Positions 1 through 9,018 of a stretch of DNA of 64,000 nucleotides are shown piece by piece (positions within the stretch are counted from its first letter, which is position 1; each line of letters starts with the position of its first letter). The position numbers were made by a program, and so were the translations under genes. The stretch lies in the NCBI GenBank assembly GCA_016779205.1, contig JADHOC010000024.1:1-64000 (forward strand), written 5' to 3'. The notes beneath the pieces were generated by a model. It worked only from the letters and a program-made list of their open reading frames with translations. It was not told where the DNA came from and ran no database searches. This DNA is from Planctomycetota bacterium (GTDB taxonomy: Bacteria > Planctomycetota > UBA1135 > GCA-002686595).

Positions 1-618
1 CGCGGGCGCGGCGGCGGCCGGCGCAGCGGCGGCGGCGGGCGCAGCGCTCGCGGCCGGCGCGGCGGCGCCAGCTCCGGTGACCAGGTGGAAGATCACCTCC
101 CCCACGGGCACCGTGGCGCCCTCGTCCACGAGGCGGCTGGAGATGGTCCCCGCGGCGGGCGCGGGCACCTCGACGGTGGCCTTGTCCGTCATGACCTCGA
201 CGACGGGCTGGTGCTCCTCGACGGAGGCGCCCTCCTCGACGAGCCACTGGACGATCTCACCCTCGGCGATGCCCTCCCCGATATCGGGGAGCTTGAACTC
301 GATGGTCTTGCCGCCGGCGGCGGCTGCCGGGGCGGCGGCCTCGGCCGGGGCAGCGGCGGGCGCGGCGGCCGGAGCCCCGGCCGCGCCGTCCTCGAGGTGG
401 AAGATCACGTTGCCCACGGGCACCGTGTCCCCTTCGCCGGCGAGGTGCTTGACGACGGTTCCGGCGGCGGGGGCCGGCACCTCGACGGTGGCCTTGTCCG
501 TCATCACCTCGACGACGGGCTGGTGCTCCTCAACGGCGGTGCCCTCGGCGACCAGCCACTGGACAATTTCGCCCTCAGCGATGCCTTCGCCGATATCGGG
601 CAGCTTGAACTCGATCAT
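1..618 (-). CDS. Dihydrolipoamide acyltransferase (E2) of a 2-oxo acid dehydrogenase complex, N-terminal part
   Basis: This is the lipoyl-bearing E2 core subunit, which carries acyl groups from the E1 reaction to CoA. Only the N-terminal 206 residues are in the window; the 3' end runs off base 1. Two tandem lipoyl domains are visible, starting near residues 1 and 104 (both open with IEFKLPDIGEGIAEGEIVQW), each with the lipoylation motif VEVMTDKATVEVPAP whose Lys carries the lipoate. Ala/Pro-rich linkers follow each domain. The peripheral-subunit-binding and catalytic domains are not in view, so pyruvate versus branched-chain specificity cannot be read here. It begins 47 bases after the E1 beta stop and is the last visible gene of the lipA-E1 alpha-E1 beta-E2 operon. 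The ATG at 618 places the first lipoyl domain right at the N terminus, as is usual. Confidence 0.93.
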   Translation of the reverse strand, partial: MIEFKLPDIGEGIAEGEIVQWLVAEGTAVEEHQPVVEVMTDKATVEVPAPAAGTVVKHLAGEGDTVPVGNVIFHLEDGAAGAPAAAPAAAPAEAAAPAAAAGGKTIEFKLPDIGEGIAEGEIVQWLVEEGASVEEHQPVVEVMTDKATVEVPAPAAGTISSRLVDEGATVPVGEVIFHLVTGAGAAAPAASAAPAAAAAPAAAAPA

Positions 619-665
619 TGGATTAGGGGGGGAAGCGCGGTGTGTCTGGCGGTCGAGGCTGAGGC

Positions 666-1643
666 TCAGAAGTCGTAGACCGCTTCGATCGCGTCAAGGA
701 CGCGGCGGTCATCGGGAAGGTAGTGGTGCTCGAGGGTGTTCGGGAACGGGGTGTCGAACCCGGTGACGCGGCGGACCGGCGCCTCCATGTACTCGATGCA
801 ATGTTCTGCGATCAGCGCGCTGATCTCTGCGCCGTACCCGCAGAAACGAGGCGCCTCGTGGACGACGACGACCCGGCCGGTCTGCTTGGCGGCCTCCAGG
901 ACGCCCTCCTCGTCGAGGGGCATCAGCGTGCGGAGGTCCACGACCAGGCACTCGATGCCCCGCTGCTCGGCGGCCTGCGCCGCGGCGCGCTCCACCACCG
1001 GGACCATGGCCCCGTAGCAGTAGATCGTCACGTCGCCGCCCTGGCGGACGGTCCGCAGGGTCGAGAGGTCCACGGTGTACTCACCCTCGGGGACCTCGCC
1101 CTTGACGGCCCGGTACAGGGCCTTGGGCTCCATGAAGAGCACCGGGTCGGGGTCCTGAATGGACGCGATGAGGAGGCCCTTGGCGTCGTGGGGCGTGGAC
1201 GGGATGACGACCTTCAGGCCCGCGGTGTGGGCGAAGTAGGCCTCCCCTGACTGGCTGTGGTACAGCCCGCCGCGGATGCCGCCGCCGTAGGGCGTGCGGA
1301 TCACCATCGGGGCGGTGTACTGGCCCCCGGAGCGGTAGCGCAGCTTGGCCGCCTCGCTGACGATCTGGTCGAAGGCCGGGAAGATGAAGTCCTGGAACTG
1401 GATCTCGGCCACCGGGCGGAGGCCGTTCATCGCCATCCCGACCGCGGTCCCGATGATCCCGTCCTCGGAGAGCGGGGTGTCGAAGCAGCGGCTCTCGCCG
1501 AAGTCAGCCGTGAGCCCCTCGGTCGCCAGGAAGACGCCGCCCTTGGGGCCGACGTCCTCGCCAAAGACGACGACCGAGTCGTCCGCCTTCATGACGGTGC
1601 GGAGACCGTCGTTGACCGCTTGAATGAGTGTGAGGTTCGCCAT
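666..1643 (-). CDS. 2-oxo acid dehydrogenase E1 component, beta subunit
   Basis: Beta subunit of the thiamine-diphosphate-dependent E1 heterotetramer, 325 residues, the usual size. Family landmarks are the early VVVFGEDVG segment that contributes to the cofactor site, the GGGIRGGLYHSQ loop near residue 125, and a C-terminal transketolase-C domain ending near VTGFDTPFPN. It lies 51 bases after E1 alpha and 47 bases before E2 on the same strand, so all three probably form one transcript. Pyruvate and branched-chain forms are difficult to separate at this level; adjacency to lipA fits either, because both need lipoylated E2. No anomalies are seen in length or conserved segments. Confidence 0.94.
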   Translation of the reverse strand: MANLTLIQAVNDGLRTVMKADDSVVVFGEDVGPKGGVFLATEGLTADFGESRCFDTPLSEDGIIGTAVGMAMNGLRPVAEIQFQDFIFPAFDQIVSEAAKLRYRSGGQYTAPMVIRTPYGGGIRGGLYHSQSGEAYFAHTAGLKVVIPSTPHDAKGLLIASIQDPDPVLFMEPKALYRAVKGEVPEGEYTVDLSTLRTVRQGGDVTIYCYGAMVPVVERAAAQAAEQRGIECLVVDLRTLMPLDEEGVLEAAKQTGRVVVVHEAPRFCGYGAEISALIAEHCIEYMEAPVRRVTGFDTPFPNTLEHHYLPDDRRVLDAIEAVYDF

Positions 1644-1694
1644 GTCGAATGGGTGCAGGCGCGCGTGAGGACCGAAGGGGGGGCAGTGCGGGGA

Positions 1695-2810
1695 TCAGAG
1701 CGGGAACTCGCCGTCGCCGGCGTCAGCCTCGCCGCGGCGCTGGGACAGGTCGAAGAGGAACTCGCCCTGCTTGCGGATGTGGTTCGGGACCTCCGCGAAG
1801 ACGTCGCTGAAGATGGTCTCCAGCCCGGGCGCGGCGGTCGCCTCCGCGGCCTTGGCCGCGCGGTCGATCTCCGCCAGCGTGTCGGCGCGCATGGCCTCGT
1901 CCTGCTCGGGGGTGAGGAGGCCCTTGCGCTCGAGGAAGCGGCGGAAGCGATCCACGGGGTCCTTCTGCTTCCACTCCTCGACCAGCTCGGCGGGGACGTA
2001 CTTGGTGGGGTCGTCCGAGGTGGAGTGCCCCCCCATGCGGAAGGTGACCGCCTCGATGAGCGTGGGCCCCTCCCCGCGGCGGGCGCGCTCGGCGGCCTCG
2101 AGCACGGCCTGGCGGACCGCGAAGAGGTCGTTGCCGTCCACGGTCGCGTGGGGCATCCCGTAGGCCTCGGCCTTGACCGCGTAGCCGTCGCTCGCGGTCT
2201 GGTGATCCGAGGGACAGGAGATGGCGTAGCCGTTGTTCTGGCACAGGAACACCACCGGCGACTTCCAGACCGCGGCGAAGTTCATGCCGCTGTGGAAGCC
2301 GAGGCTGGAGGTGCCGCCGTCGCCGAAGCTGACGAGGTGCACGGTGTCCTCACCGCGCAGCTTGGAGGCGTGCGCCGCCCCGACCGCGTGGGGCAGGTGC
2401 GTGCCGATCGGCGAGCTGATGCTGTAGAAGTGGATCGGCTCGACGAAGGAGAAGTGCACGGGCATCTGGCGGCCCTTGGCGCTGTCCTCGGCGTTGCCGA
2501 ACATGTTGTGCATCATCTCCACGGCGGGGATGCCGTGGTAGAGCGCCATGCCGAAGTCCCGGTAGCTCGGGAAGATCCAGTCGCTCTCGCGCAGGGCGCT
2601 GGCGGCGCCGACCTGGGTCGCCTCGATCCCGAGGTTGGGGATCGAGAAGCCGATCCGGCCGGCCCGCTGGAGCTTCAGGCAGATCTCGTCGAAGGACCGC
2701 ACGAGCAGCATCGTGCGGTAGCAATGGAGGAGCTCCGCATCGGGCAGGTCCGCCTCGAAGCCCTTCTTCGTGGCGCCGTCGGGCGCCAGCACGGTGAGCA
2801 TGTCAGTCAT
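1695..2810 (-). CDS. 2-oxo acid dehydrogenase E1 component, alpha subunit
   Basis: Alpha subunit of the E1 decarboxylase, 371 residues. The thiamine diphosphate motif is clear: GDGGTSSLGFHSG near residue 190, closed by CQNNGYAI, giving the GDG...NN signature. The phosphorylation-loop region contains GGHSTSDDPTKY and the N-terminal half contains GRQMPVHFS followed by SISSPIGTHLPHAVGAA. These two stretches resemble branched-chain 2-oxo acid dehydrogenase E1 alpha slightly more than classic pyruvate dehydrogenase; that is an inference, not a proof of substrate. It sits 29 bases after lipA and 51 bases before E1 beta, consistent with co-transcription and with supply of lipoyl cofactor for the complex. 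Confidence 0.93.
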   Translation of the reverse strand: MTDMLTVLAPDGATKKGFEADLPDAELLHCYRTMLLVRSFDEICLKLQRAGRIGFSIPNLGIEATQVGAASALRESDWIFPSYRDFGMALYHGIPAVEMMHNMFGNAEDSAKGRQMPVHFSFVEPIHFYSISSPIGTHLPHAVGAAHASKLRGEDTVHLVSFGDGGTSSLGFHSGMNFAAVWKSPVVFLCQNNGYAISCPSDHQTASDGYAVKAEAYGMPHATVDGNDLFAVRQAVLEAAERARRGEGPTLIEAVTFRMGGHSTSDDPTKYVPAELVEEWKQKDPVDRFRRFLERKGLLTPEQDEAMRADTLAEIDRAAKAAEATAAPGLETIFSDVFAEVPNHIRKQGEFLFDLSQRRGEADAGDGEFPL

Positions 2811-2839
2811 GGTCGATCTTGGAAGCAGGGGGTCGGCGG

Positions 2840-3805
2840 TCAGCTCTTGCGGCCCCGGCGCGCGTTCACTAGGCGCGCCGCGAAGAACTCTCCGGCCTTG
2901 TAGCTGGAGCGGACGAGCGGGCCGGAGGCCACGTAGAGGAAGCCCATGGCGCGAGCCTCGACTTCCAGCTCCTTGAATCGCTCCGGCGTCACGTAGTCAC
3001 GGACCGGCGCGTGGTTGGGGGAGGGCCTCAGATACTGCCCGAGGGTGAGGAAGTCGACCCCCGCCTCGCGCAGCAGGCCGATCGCGTCCTCCAGCTCGGC
3101 ATGGGACTCACCCAGGCCAACCATGAGGGAGGACTTCGTGAAGACGTCGGGATCGTGGTCCTTGGCCTGACGCAGCACGTCCAGGGAGCGCTCGTAGCTG
3201 CAGCGCGGGTCACGGATCTTGCGCTGGAGCCGCGGGACCACCTCGACGTTGTGGGCCAGCACGTCCGGGCGCGCCGCCATGAGGGTCTCCAGCTGCGTGT
3301 CGACGTAGTCGGGGATGAGCACCTCGACCACGGTGCGCTCGGCGTGGGCGCGGATGGAGCGGATGCATTCGGCGTAGTGGCCGGCCCCCCCGTCCGGGAG
3401 GTCATCGCGGTCCACGCTGGTCACCACCACGTAGTCCAGGTCCATCTCGCCGATGGCCCGGCCCACGTGGGCGGGCTCCTCGGGGTCGGGAGGCGCGGCG
3501 CGGTCGACGGTCTTGACCGCGCAGAACCGGCAGCGCCGGGTGCACTCGTCCCCCAGCACCATGATCGTCATGGTGGCGTGGTCCCCCTTCCAGCACTCCC
3601 CGATGTTGGGGCAGCGCGCCTCCTCGCAGACCGTGTTGAGCTTCAGGTCCCGGGTGAGACTCTTGAGCTTGCTGTACCCCTCCCCGCCGGGGAGCGGGAC
3701 CTTCAGCCACGGGGGCTTCGGCGATCGCCGGGCCTTCTCCCCTCCGGCGCCCTGGGGCGCCGAGGGGCCGGCTTGGCTGTGGGCGTTGGGTTCGAGGGAC
3801 GTCAT
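2840..3805 (-). CDS. lipA: Lipoyl synthase
   Basis: Radical-SAM enzyme that inserts two sulfur atoms into the octanoyl chain carried by lipoyl domains, here presumably those of the E2 encoded in the same operon. Both iron-sulfur sites are visible: the auxiliary cluster motif CEEARCPNIGEC (CX4CX5C) and the radical-SAM motif CTRRCRFC (CX3CX2C). The C-terminal RSSY motif (VRSSYKAGEF) that ligates the auxiliary cluster is also present. I take the ATG at 3805 (MTSLEPN), giving 321 residues. The frame stays open upstream to 3880, but the extra residues look like non-coding translation. It is the first gene of the 2-oxo acid dehydrogenase operon. Confidence 0.95.
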   Translation of the reverse strand: MTSLEPNAHSQAGPSAPQGAGGEKARRSPKPPWLKVPLPGGEGYSKLKSLTRDLKLNTVCEEARCPNIGECWKGDHATMTIMVLGDECTRRCRFCAVKTVDRAAPPDPEEPAHVGRAIGEMDLDYVVVTSVDRDDLPDGGAGHYAECIRSIRAHAERTVVEVLIPDYVDTQLETLMAARPDVLAHNVEVVPRLQRKIRDPRCSYERSLDVLRQAKDHDPDVFTKSSLMVGLGESHAELEDAIGLLREAGVDFLTLGQYLRPSPNHAPVRDYVTPERFKELEVEARAMGFLYVASGPLVRSSYKAGEFFAARLVNARRGRKS

Positions 3806-3955
3806 CTGGGCGGCGAATTGGGCGCAAGAGAATAACAGAAGGGGCCGCCCTCCGTCGGCGGCGCCCCCCCTCTGTCGCACCTCCGTGCCGAGGAATCGAC
3901 CCCTGGACCCGAATCCGACCCGCGGGAGCCTCCAGGGGGGTCGCGCCCTGCGCCA

Positions 3956-6900
3956 TCAGCGCCGGCTACGGCGCTCCAGGAGGGTCCAGACCACGCTCGA
4001 GACCTCGTCCTCGTCCACCTTCCCGCTCCCGTCCAGGTCCCAGCGGGTCAGGAAGTCGTCCGGGCCGGACTCCACCCCCCACCTGAGGAGCACCGCCTCT
4101 GCCCGCTCGAGCTCGTCCGCCTCCACGATCGAGGAGCGGTCCACGTCGAGCTGGGCGAACAGCAGCGGCCGCCGGCGAAGCTCCCGCTTGGTGAGCTGCC
4201 CGTCCCCGTCCGCGTCGAGTCCAGCGCAGATGGTCTCCACGGTGGAGCCGGGCGGCAGGTCCATCCGCGGCCCACGGCGGCGCGAGGGCCACTCCGTGTC
4301 CCTGGGCACCTCCCCCCGGTCCCGGCGGCTGGCGAACCGCGTGGGGTCCAGCTGGCAGAAGCCGTCGTCGTCCCGGTCCAGGAGCCGCCAGTCCTCGTCC
4401 CGCAGGGTGAACTCCCTGGGGCCGATCGAGCCGCCGCCCGACCGGTCCAGGGCCTCGAAGCGCTCGAGGCCCGCTCGGTCCCCGAAGCGGAGCTCCCGAA
4501 GGGGCCCTGGGTGCCGCGAGAGCTCGTGGAGGTCCAGGCGCTTGTTCCCGTCGAGGTCCAGGGCGCCGAAAAGCGCCCGCTCAGCCTCCTTGCGGTCGAG
4601 ACGGCCGTCCTTCTTGCGCTCGAACTCGAACGGGTCGACGCTGTCCAGCAGGCGCGCGAGGTCGCCATCCGGGGCCACCCGCTCCTCGGGATCCGGGATC
4701 GGTTCGGCCTCGATCACCGCGCTCCCGCGGTACTCCTCCGCGGTCCGGGCGAGCTCCGCGAGGGTGACGCGTCCGTCCCCGTCGAGGTCGACGGCGCCGC
4801 CACCCACCTTGGCGATCTCGTCGCCCACCAGGAGCCCGCTGCGGTCTCCGTCCGCATGGCCGAACAGCCTGCGGGCCGACGCGGCGGCGGCGATGGACTC
4901 CTGGGCGTAGGGCCCCAGCGTCCCGAGGACGTCCCCCTCGACGTCCAGCAGCTTCTCGATCTCCGCCCGCATCAACCAGCGTGACCCGGGATGGCTGACG
5001 TCCTTCAGGCGCTTGCCGTCCTCGTCCATCATCTTGTCCAGGGGGAAGCGCTCGGCGCGGAGGACGTAGCCCTCCTGGAGGCCGAGGAGCTGGCCCAGCA
5101 TCACGGGCTCGGCGCCGTTGGTCACGTCGTTGACGATGACCCCCTCCTCACCCGGGATGAAGGCGTACTTGCGCAGGAAGGGGGGCGTGTACCACTCCCC
5201 CAGCTCGAGCAGGTCCGAGGCGCCGCCGGAGGGGGCGATGGAGACCTGCTCCTGCGACGAAGGGTCCGTGACGTCGACCGTCCGCAGGAACGAGTCCTGC
5301 TGCCCGTTGTTCTGGGTCCGCTCCTCCACGAAGTACATGTAGTCCCGCTCGCGCGTGCGATCCCCCCCCTGGGGGGACGCGAGCTCCACGTGGCTGCGCA
5401 GCACGACGCTGTGGTAGACGGCGTTGTCCCGGCGGCGCTCGGCGGCGCCCGGCCGCCGCCGCTCCGACTCCACGAGCTCGAGGTGCGCCGGCTCGGTGGC
5501 GTCGACGAGGATCGGGCCCGCCTCCTCATCACAGACCGCCACCAGCCGCCGGGCGAGGGTCCGCTCGTCCGAGGGCTGTCCGTCCCGGTCCACGGTCGGC
5601 CGGCTGAACTGGAACATGACGTCGAGGTCCACGGCCCCGGCCCCCCCACCGTCCAGCGCCAGGCCGCCGATGACCCGCGGCTTCACGGGCACCCGAACGT
5701 CCACGACGATCAGCCCCCCCGGACCGTCCGCGACGTACGCGTAGGGCCACCGGATCTCGATGTCGTGGGCGTCGATCGTGGGCAGCGCCGCCACGAGCTC
5801 GAGCTCATCCGGGTCGCTGACGTCGAAGACCTTCACCCCCCCCACGCCGTCCGCCACCCAGAGGTGGGTACCCGCGAGGGCGAGTCCCCTCGGGGAGACG
5901 GTCATGTGGAAGTCGGTCCGGCGGGGCGCCCGGAGGTCCTGGAGGTCGATGGCGTGGATCCCCCGCTTGCCCTCGGACACGTAGACGTGGTGCACGTGGC
6001 CATGCAGGGGATCGGTGGCCAGCTCCAGGTCCACGATGTCGGGGAGCACGAAGCGCGCGAGCGGCGCGCTCTGCTGCGGGTTCTCGCGGTCGAAGCCCAC
6101 GACCTCGATCCCCCGGCGGTCCGCTGCCACTACCACCTGCCGGCCCAGCCGGAAGTTCCCCGAGCCCATCCCCCAGGTCTCTGACGCCCGGTGGCACTCG
6201 GCGCAGGACCGGGCGGTCGGGCGCGTCGAGTGGAGCTGGTGGTGGATCATGGTCAGCCCCGAGAGCCCGTTGGCCGTGACGGGGAACTCCTGGTCGAGGA
6301 TCCGCTTCCCTTCGGCGTCGTCCACGGTCCCCATGGTCGAGAAGCCCGTGAGGTAGGGCGCCACCCGGCCGCGCTCGTCGAGGCCGGCGTAGAAGCTCTT
6401 CCACGTGGTGAAGACCTTCTCCTGGGTGGTCACGCGGCCCGGTGTCCGCTGGCCGGACAACAGGTCAAGCTGGGTCAGGGCCTCGTTGCGGTAGAAGTGG
6501 AAGCCGAGGAAGTTCACGTTCCAGCCGCCGTGGCACGTGTAGCACGCGACGTTGCCGTGATCCGAGGTCATGGCGAGCTGCGCCTCGGGGTTGTAGTCCT
6601 CGTGCCCGATGTCGATCACGTGGACCGCCTGCTTGATGCGGTGCTCCTCGCCCGTGACCTTGCTGCGCATCCACACCTCACCGTCCCGCTCGAACAGGTG
6701 CTTCAGGCGCGTGCCGCGCTCGGTTCGCATGGTCGCCCGCTCCTCGATGGAGCCGTGGCACGCCTCGCATGAGATGTCCGTGGCCTCCTCCATCTTCGAG
6801 AGGAGGCGGCCGTCCCCCATCACCCCGTCGAGGGTGTGGCAGTCGACGCAGTGCAGCCCGGAGGCGTGATGGACGTCAGGCGGGGTGACCTCCGGGTCGT

Positions 6901-7864
6901 TCACGAAGAACGCCCGGTGCAGGAGGCTGTCCGTGGTCCCGGGGATCTCCGGCCCCCCGGGCGCCCCGGGCGGGAGCTGCGAGAGCCCGCGGAAGTGCAG
7001 GCCGATGGACGCGTCCCCGTAGTGGCAGGTGGTGCAGGTCTCCGTGGGAGGTGCCGTCAGCATGGTGTGGGCACGCGGGTGCCCCGGCTCCACGCGCTTG
7101 GCCGTCCGATCCGCAGACTCGCTCAGCCCGTCCGCGCGGTACGGCACGTGGCAGGCCGCGCACCCGGCCCCGCGGTACTCGCCGTCGAACCCGACCCGAC
7201 CGCGCAGCGCCCGGCCCTGGGACCACAGGTGACACTGCATGCACTCCTTGCGCACCAGGTCAGGGAAGTGCGCGGCGAGGTCCCCCTGCTCATCCGCCGA
7301 GTCGAACTTCGGTGGCTGGAGGAGCCGCTCGACCGTGCTGCCCTCGACGCCCCTCGGGGCCGCGACGGGGAAGACGGAGTAGCGGGAGTCCTTCTCCTTC
7401 TGGAGTCCGTTCTCGAAGAAGCCGTCCGAGAGGTGGGCGGCGGTCGTGCCGTGGAGGGACACCATCAGGTGGTCGATGAGCTCCCCGTGGCAGTCTCCGC
7501 ACACGCGCTCGGCGACGCGCAGGTCCATGGGGTTCACGAAGCGCAGGTAGGCGAGGTCGTGGTTCTCCGGCAGGACCCGCTCGTTGGTGGCCACCGGGGC
7601 GCTGGGCTGAACGTGCGCGCGGACCTTCTCCCTGGCCTCTCCGTCTCCCCCATGGCACTCCACACAGGAGAGGGGAAAGCCGGGGTGCATGTCCTCGATG
7701 CCCTCGTGGCACTTCATGCAGCCCTCCGAGTCCGCAGACGCCGGCGCCGCCACGACCACGGGCGCCCCGGGGATCGGGGCCGCACCGCGGTCGCCGGACG
7801 CAAGCGCTCCGCCGACGATCGAGACGAGGAGCAGGGCGATCGGGGCCGCCGCCCGGAGGGACAT
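3956..7864 (-). CDS. Exported decaheme cytochrome c with LVIVD-type repeats and C-terminal EF-hands
   Basis: A 1302-residue predicted exported protein with a signal peptide (residues 1-23, LLLVSIVGGALA core). Ten CXXCH heme c motifs lie between residue 49 and about 560 (CMKCH, CVECH, CGDCH, CMQCH, CAACH, CTTCH, CVDCH, CEACH, CYTCH, CAECH). The middle, roughly 570-950, has repeats such as GVKVFDVSDPDELELVAAL and GLIVVDVRVPVKPRVIGG, typical of LVIVD beta-propeller repeats. The last 300 residues hold about seven EF-hand-like loops (for example DLDGDGRVTLAEL, DADGDGQLTKREL, DLDGSGKVDEDEV). Electron transfer at the cell surface or periplasm with calcium-dependent structure is inferred; the redox partner is unknown. 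Its ATG overlaps the stop of the DUF1501 gene by one base, so translation is coupled. Confidence 0.9.
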   Translation of the reverse strand: MSLRAAAPIALLLVSIVGGALASGDRGAAPIPGAPVVVAAPASADSEGCMKCHEGIEDMHPGFPLSCVECHGGDGEAREKVRAHVQPSAPVATNERVLPENHDLAYLRFVNPMDLRVAERVCGDCHGELIDHLMVSLHGTTAAHLSDGFFENGLQKEKDSRYSVFPVAAPRGVEGSTVERLLQPPKFDSADEQGDLAAHFPDLVRKECMQCHLWSQGRALRGRVGFDGEYRGAGCAACHVPYRADGLSESADRTAKRVEPGHPRAHTMLTAPPTETCTTCHYGDASIGLHFRGLSQLPPGAPGGPEIPGTTDSLLHRAFFVNDPEVTPPDVHHASGLHCVDCHTLDGVMGDGRLLSKMEEATDISCEACHGSIEERATMRTERGTRLKHLFERDGEVWMRSKVTGEEHRIKQAVHVIDIGHEDYNPEAQLAMTSDHGNVACYTCHGGWNVNFLGFHFYRNEALTQLDLLSGQRTPGRVTTQEKVFTTWKSFYAGLDERGRVAPYLTGFSTMGTVDDAEGKRILDQEFPVTANGLSGLTMIHHQLHSTRPTARSCAECHRASETWGMGSGNFRLGRQVVVAADRRGIEVVGFDRENPQQSAPLARFVLPDIVDLELATDPLHGHVHHVYVSEGKRGIHAIDLQDLRAPRRTDFHMTVSPRGLALAGTHLWVADGVGGVKVFDVSDPDELELVAALPTIDAHDIEIRWPYAYVADGPGGLIVVDVRVPVKPRVIGGLALDGGGAGAVDLDVMFQFSRPTVDRDGQPSDERTLARRLVAVCDEEAGPILVDATEPAHLELVESERRRPGAAERRRDNAVYHSVVLRSHVELASPQGGDRTRERDYMYFVEERTQNNGQQDSFLRTVDVTDPSSQEQVSIAPSGGASDLLELGEWYTPPFLRKYAFIPGEEGVIVNDVTNGAEPVMLGQLLGLQEGYVLRAERFPLDKMMDEDGKRLKDVSHPGSRWLMRAEIEKLLDVEGDVLGTLGPYAQESIAAAASARRLFGHADGDRSGLLVGDEIAKVGGGAVDLDGDGRVTLAELARTAEEYRGSAVIEAEPIPDPEERVAPDGDLARLLDSVDPFEFERKKDGRLDRKEAERALFGALDLDGNKRLDLHELSRHPGPLRELRFGDRAGLERFEALDRSGGGSIGPREFTLRDEDWRLLDRDDDGFCQLDPTRFASRRDRGEVPRDTEWPSRRRGPRMDLPPGSTVETICAGLDADGDGQLTKRELRRRPLLFAQLDVDRSSIVEADELERAEAVLLRWGVESGPDDFLTRWDLDGSGKVDEDEVSSVVWTLLERRSRR

Positions 7865-9018
7865 CAGGAGTAGATCTCCCGTAGCACCGAACCCTTGGCG
7901 TGGCGCGGATCCGCGCCGAAGAGATCCGCAATCGTCGGCATCACGTCGATCGTCCTCCGGTCGTCCTTCACCACCTTCCCGCGCTTGAAGTCCGGCCCCC
8001 AGGCCACCCCATGGACGAAGCGCAGGTCATCCGAGCCGTCCCCGTGATCGAGTCCACGGCGGGAGTTGAGGTCGGCGTCACGGCCGAACTCGGGGAGGAC
8101 GACGACCGCCGTGGAATCCCGCAGCGTCTCGTCCCCGCGGATCGCCGCCACCAGCTCGCCGATCGCCGCGTCGTTGCGGCGGATGACCTCGGTGTAGCCG
8201 TTGAAGGAACCGTGGGCGATGTCCGCCTGCTGGAGGACCACGCCGATCATCCTGGGGCGGAAGACCGAGAGGAGGTTCCGCGCGAGCTGGATCGCCTTGG
8301 CGTCGCCGGCCCCCGCGCCCGTCATCCCGGTCACCCCACGCCCGAGCTCCTCGAGGATGTAGCGCTCGACCCGCGCCCGGGAGGTCTCCGCCGCGGAGGG
8401 CGGCGCGCCGCCGCGCAGCACGCGGCGCAGCTCACTCACCCGCTCGGCGTCCGATCCCGCCAGGGGCCGAGGCGTCCCGAGCTTGGCGACGATGCCCTTG
8501 AACTCCTCGTTGAAGATCCCGTCGCCGTCGAGCGTCGTCGCGCCGTACTTCTGCCCGTAGTCCGGGTGCAGCCCGTACGCGTAGTTCACCTGCTGCGCCC
8601 CGCCGGAGGTGGTGACCCAGACGTCGCTCGCGGCCAGCCCGAGGTCCTTGCGGACGTACTCGAAGAGCGTGGGGTCAGGTGCGCGGCTGTTGTCCCGGAT
8701 GCCGCGGGCCTCGGAGATGCCCGTCACGATGGACATGGACGCGCCAAAGTGGCCGAGGTTCGCGGTCCTCAGGCGGGTGAAGAGCACCCCCTCGTCCGCG
8801 AGCTGGACCAGGTTCGGGATCTGCTTGGGGGAGCCGAAGGTCTCCCTGCTGCGCACGCCGCCAGCCATGATGACGAGCACCACGTGCTTGGTCTTCATGC
8901 CAGGTCGAATCGGCCCGATCGCCGAGACCAACGGCGCGGAGAGGCCCATCACCCCGGCGCCGGCTGCGGAGCGGAGGAGGTCCCGTCGAGAGGGAGAGGC
9001 GGATCGGAAGAAGCTCAT
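7864..9018 (-). CDS. DUF1501 family exported protein (alkaline-phosphatase/sulfatase-like fold)
   Basis: A 384-residue secreted protein. The N terminus carries a twin-arginine-type signal (SPSRRDLLRSAAGAGVMGL). After it comes HVVLVIMAGGVRSRETF, the opening strand and loop of the sulfatase-like DUF1501 fold, and later ADIAHGSFNGYTEVIRRND plus a C-terminal VLPEFGRDADLNSRRGLDHG segment matching the family. The enzymatic role of DUF1501 proteins is not established; many planctomycetes carry dozens next to cytochrome-domain proteins. I chose the ATG at 9018 over longer frames because it gives the signal peptide and overlaps the upstream stop by four bases (ATGA). The downstream decaheme cytochrome gene overlaps its stop by one base. 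Confidence 0.9.
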   Translation of the reverse strand: MSFFRSASPSRRDLLRSAAGAGVMGLSAPLVSAIGPIRPGMKTKHVVLVIMAGGVRSRETFGSPKQIPNLVQLADEGVLFTRLRTANLGHFGASMSIVTGISEARGIRDNSRAPDPTLFEYVRKDLGLAASDVWVTTSGGAQQVNYAYGLHPDYGQKYGATTLDGDGIFNEEFKGIVAKLGTPRPLAGSDAERVSELRRVLRGGAPPSAAETSRARVERYILEELGRGVTGMTGAGAGDAKAIQLARNLLSVFRPRMIGVVLQQADIAHGSFNGYTEVIRRNDAAIGELVAAIRGDETLRDSTAVVVLPEFGRDADLNSRRGLDHGDGSDDLRFVHGVAWGPDFKRGKVVKDDRRTIDVMPTIADLFGADPRHAKGSVLREIYS

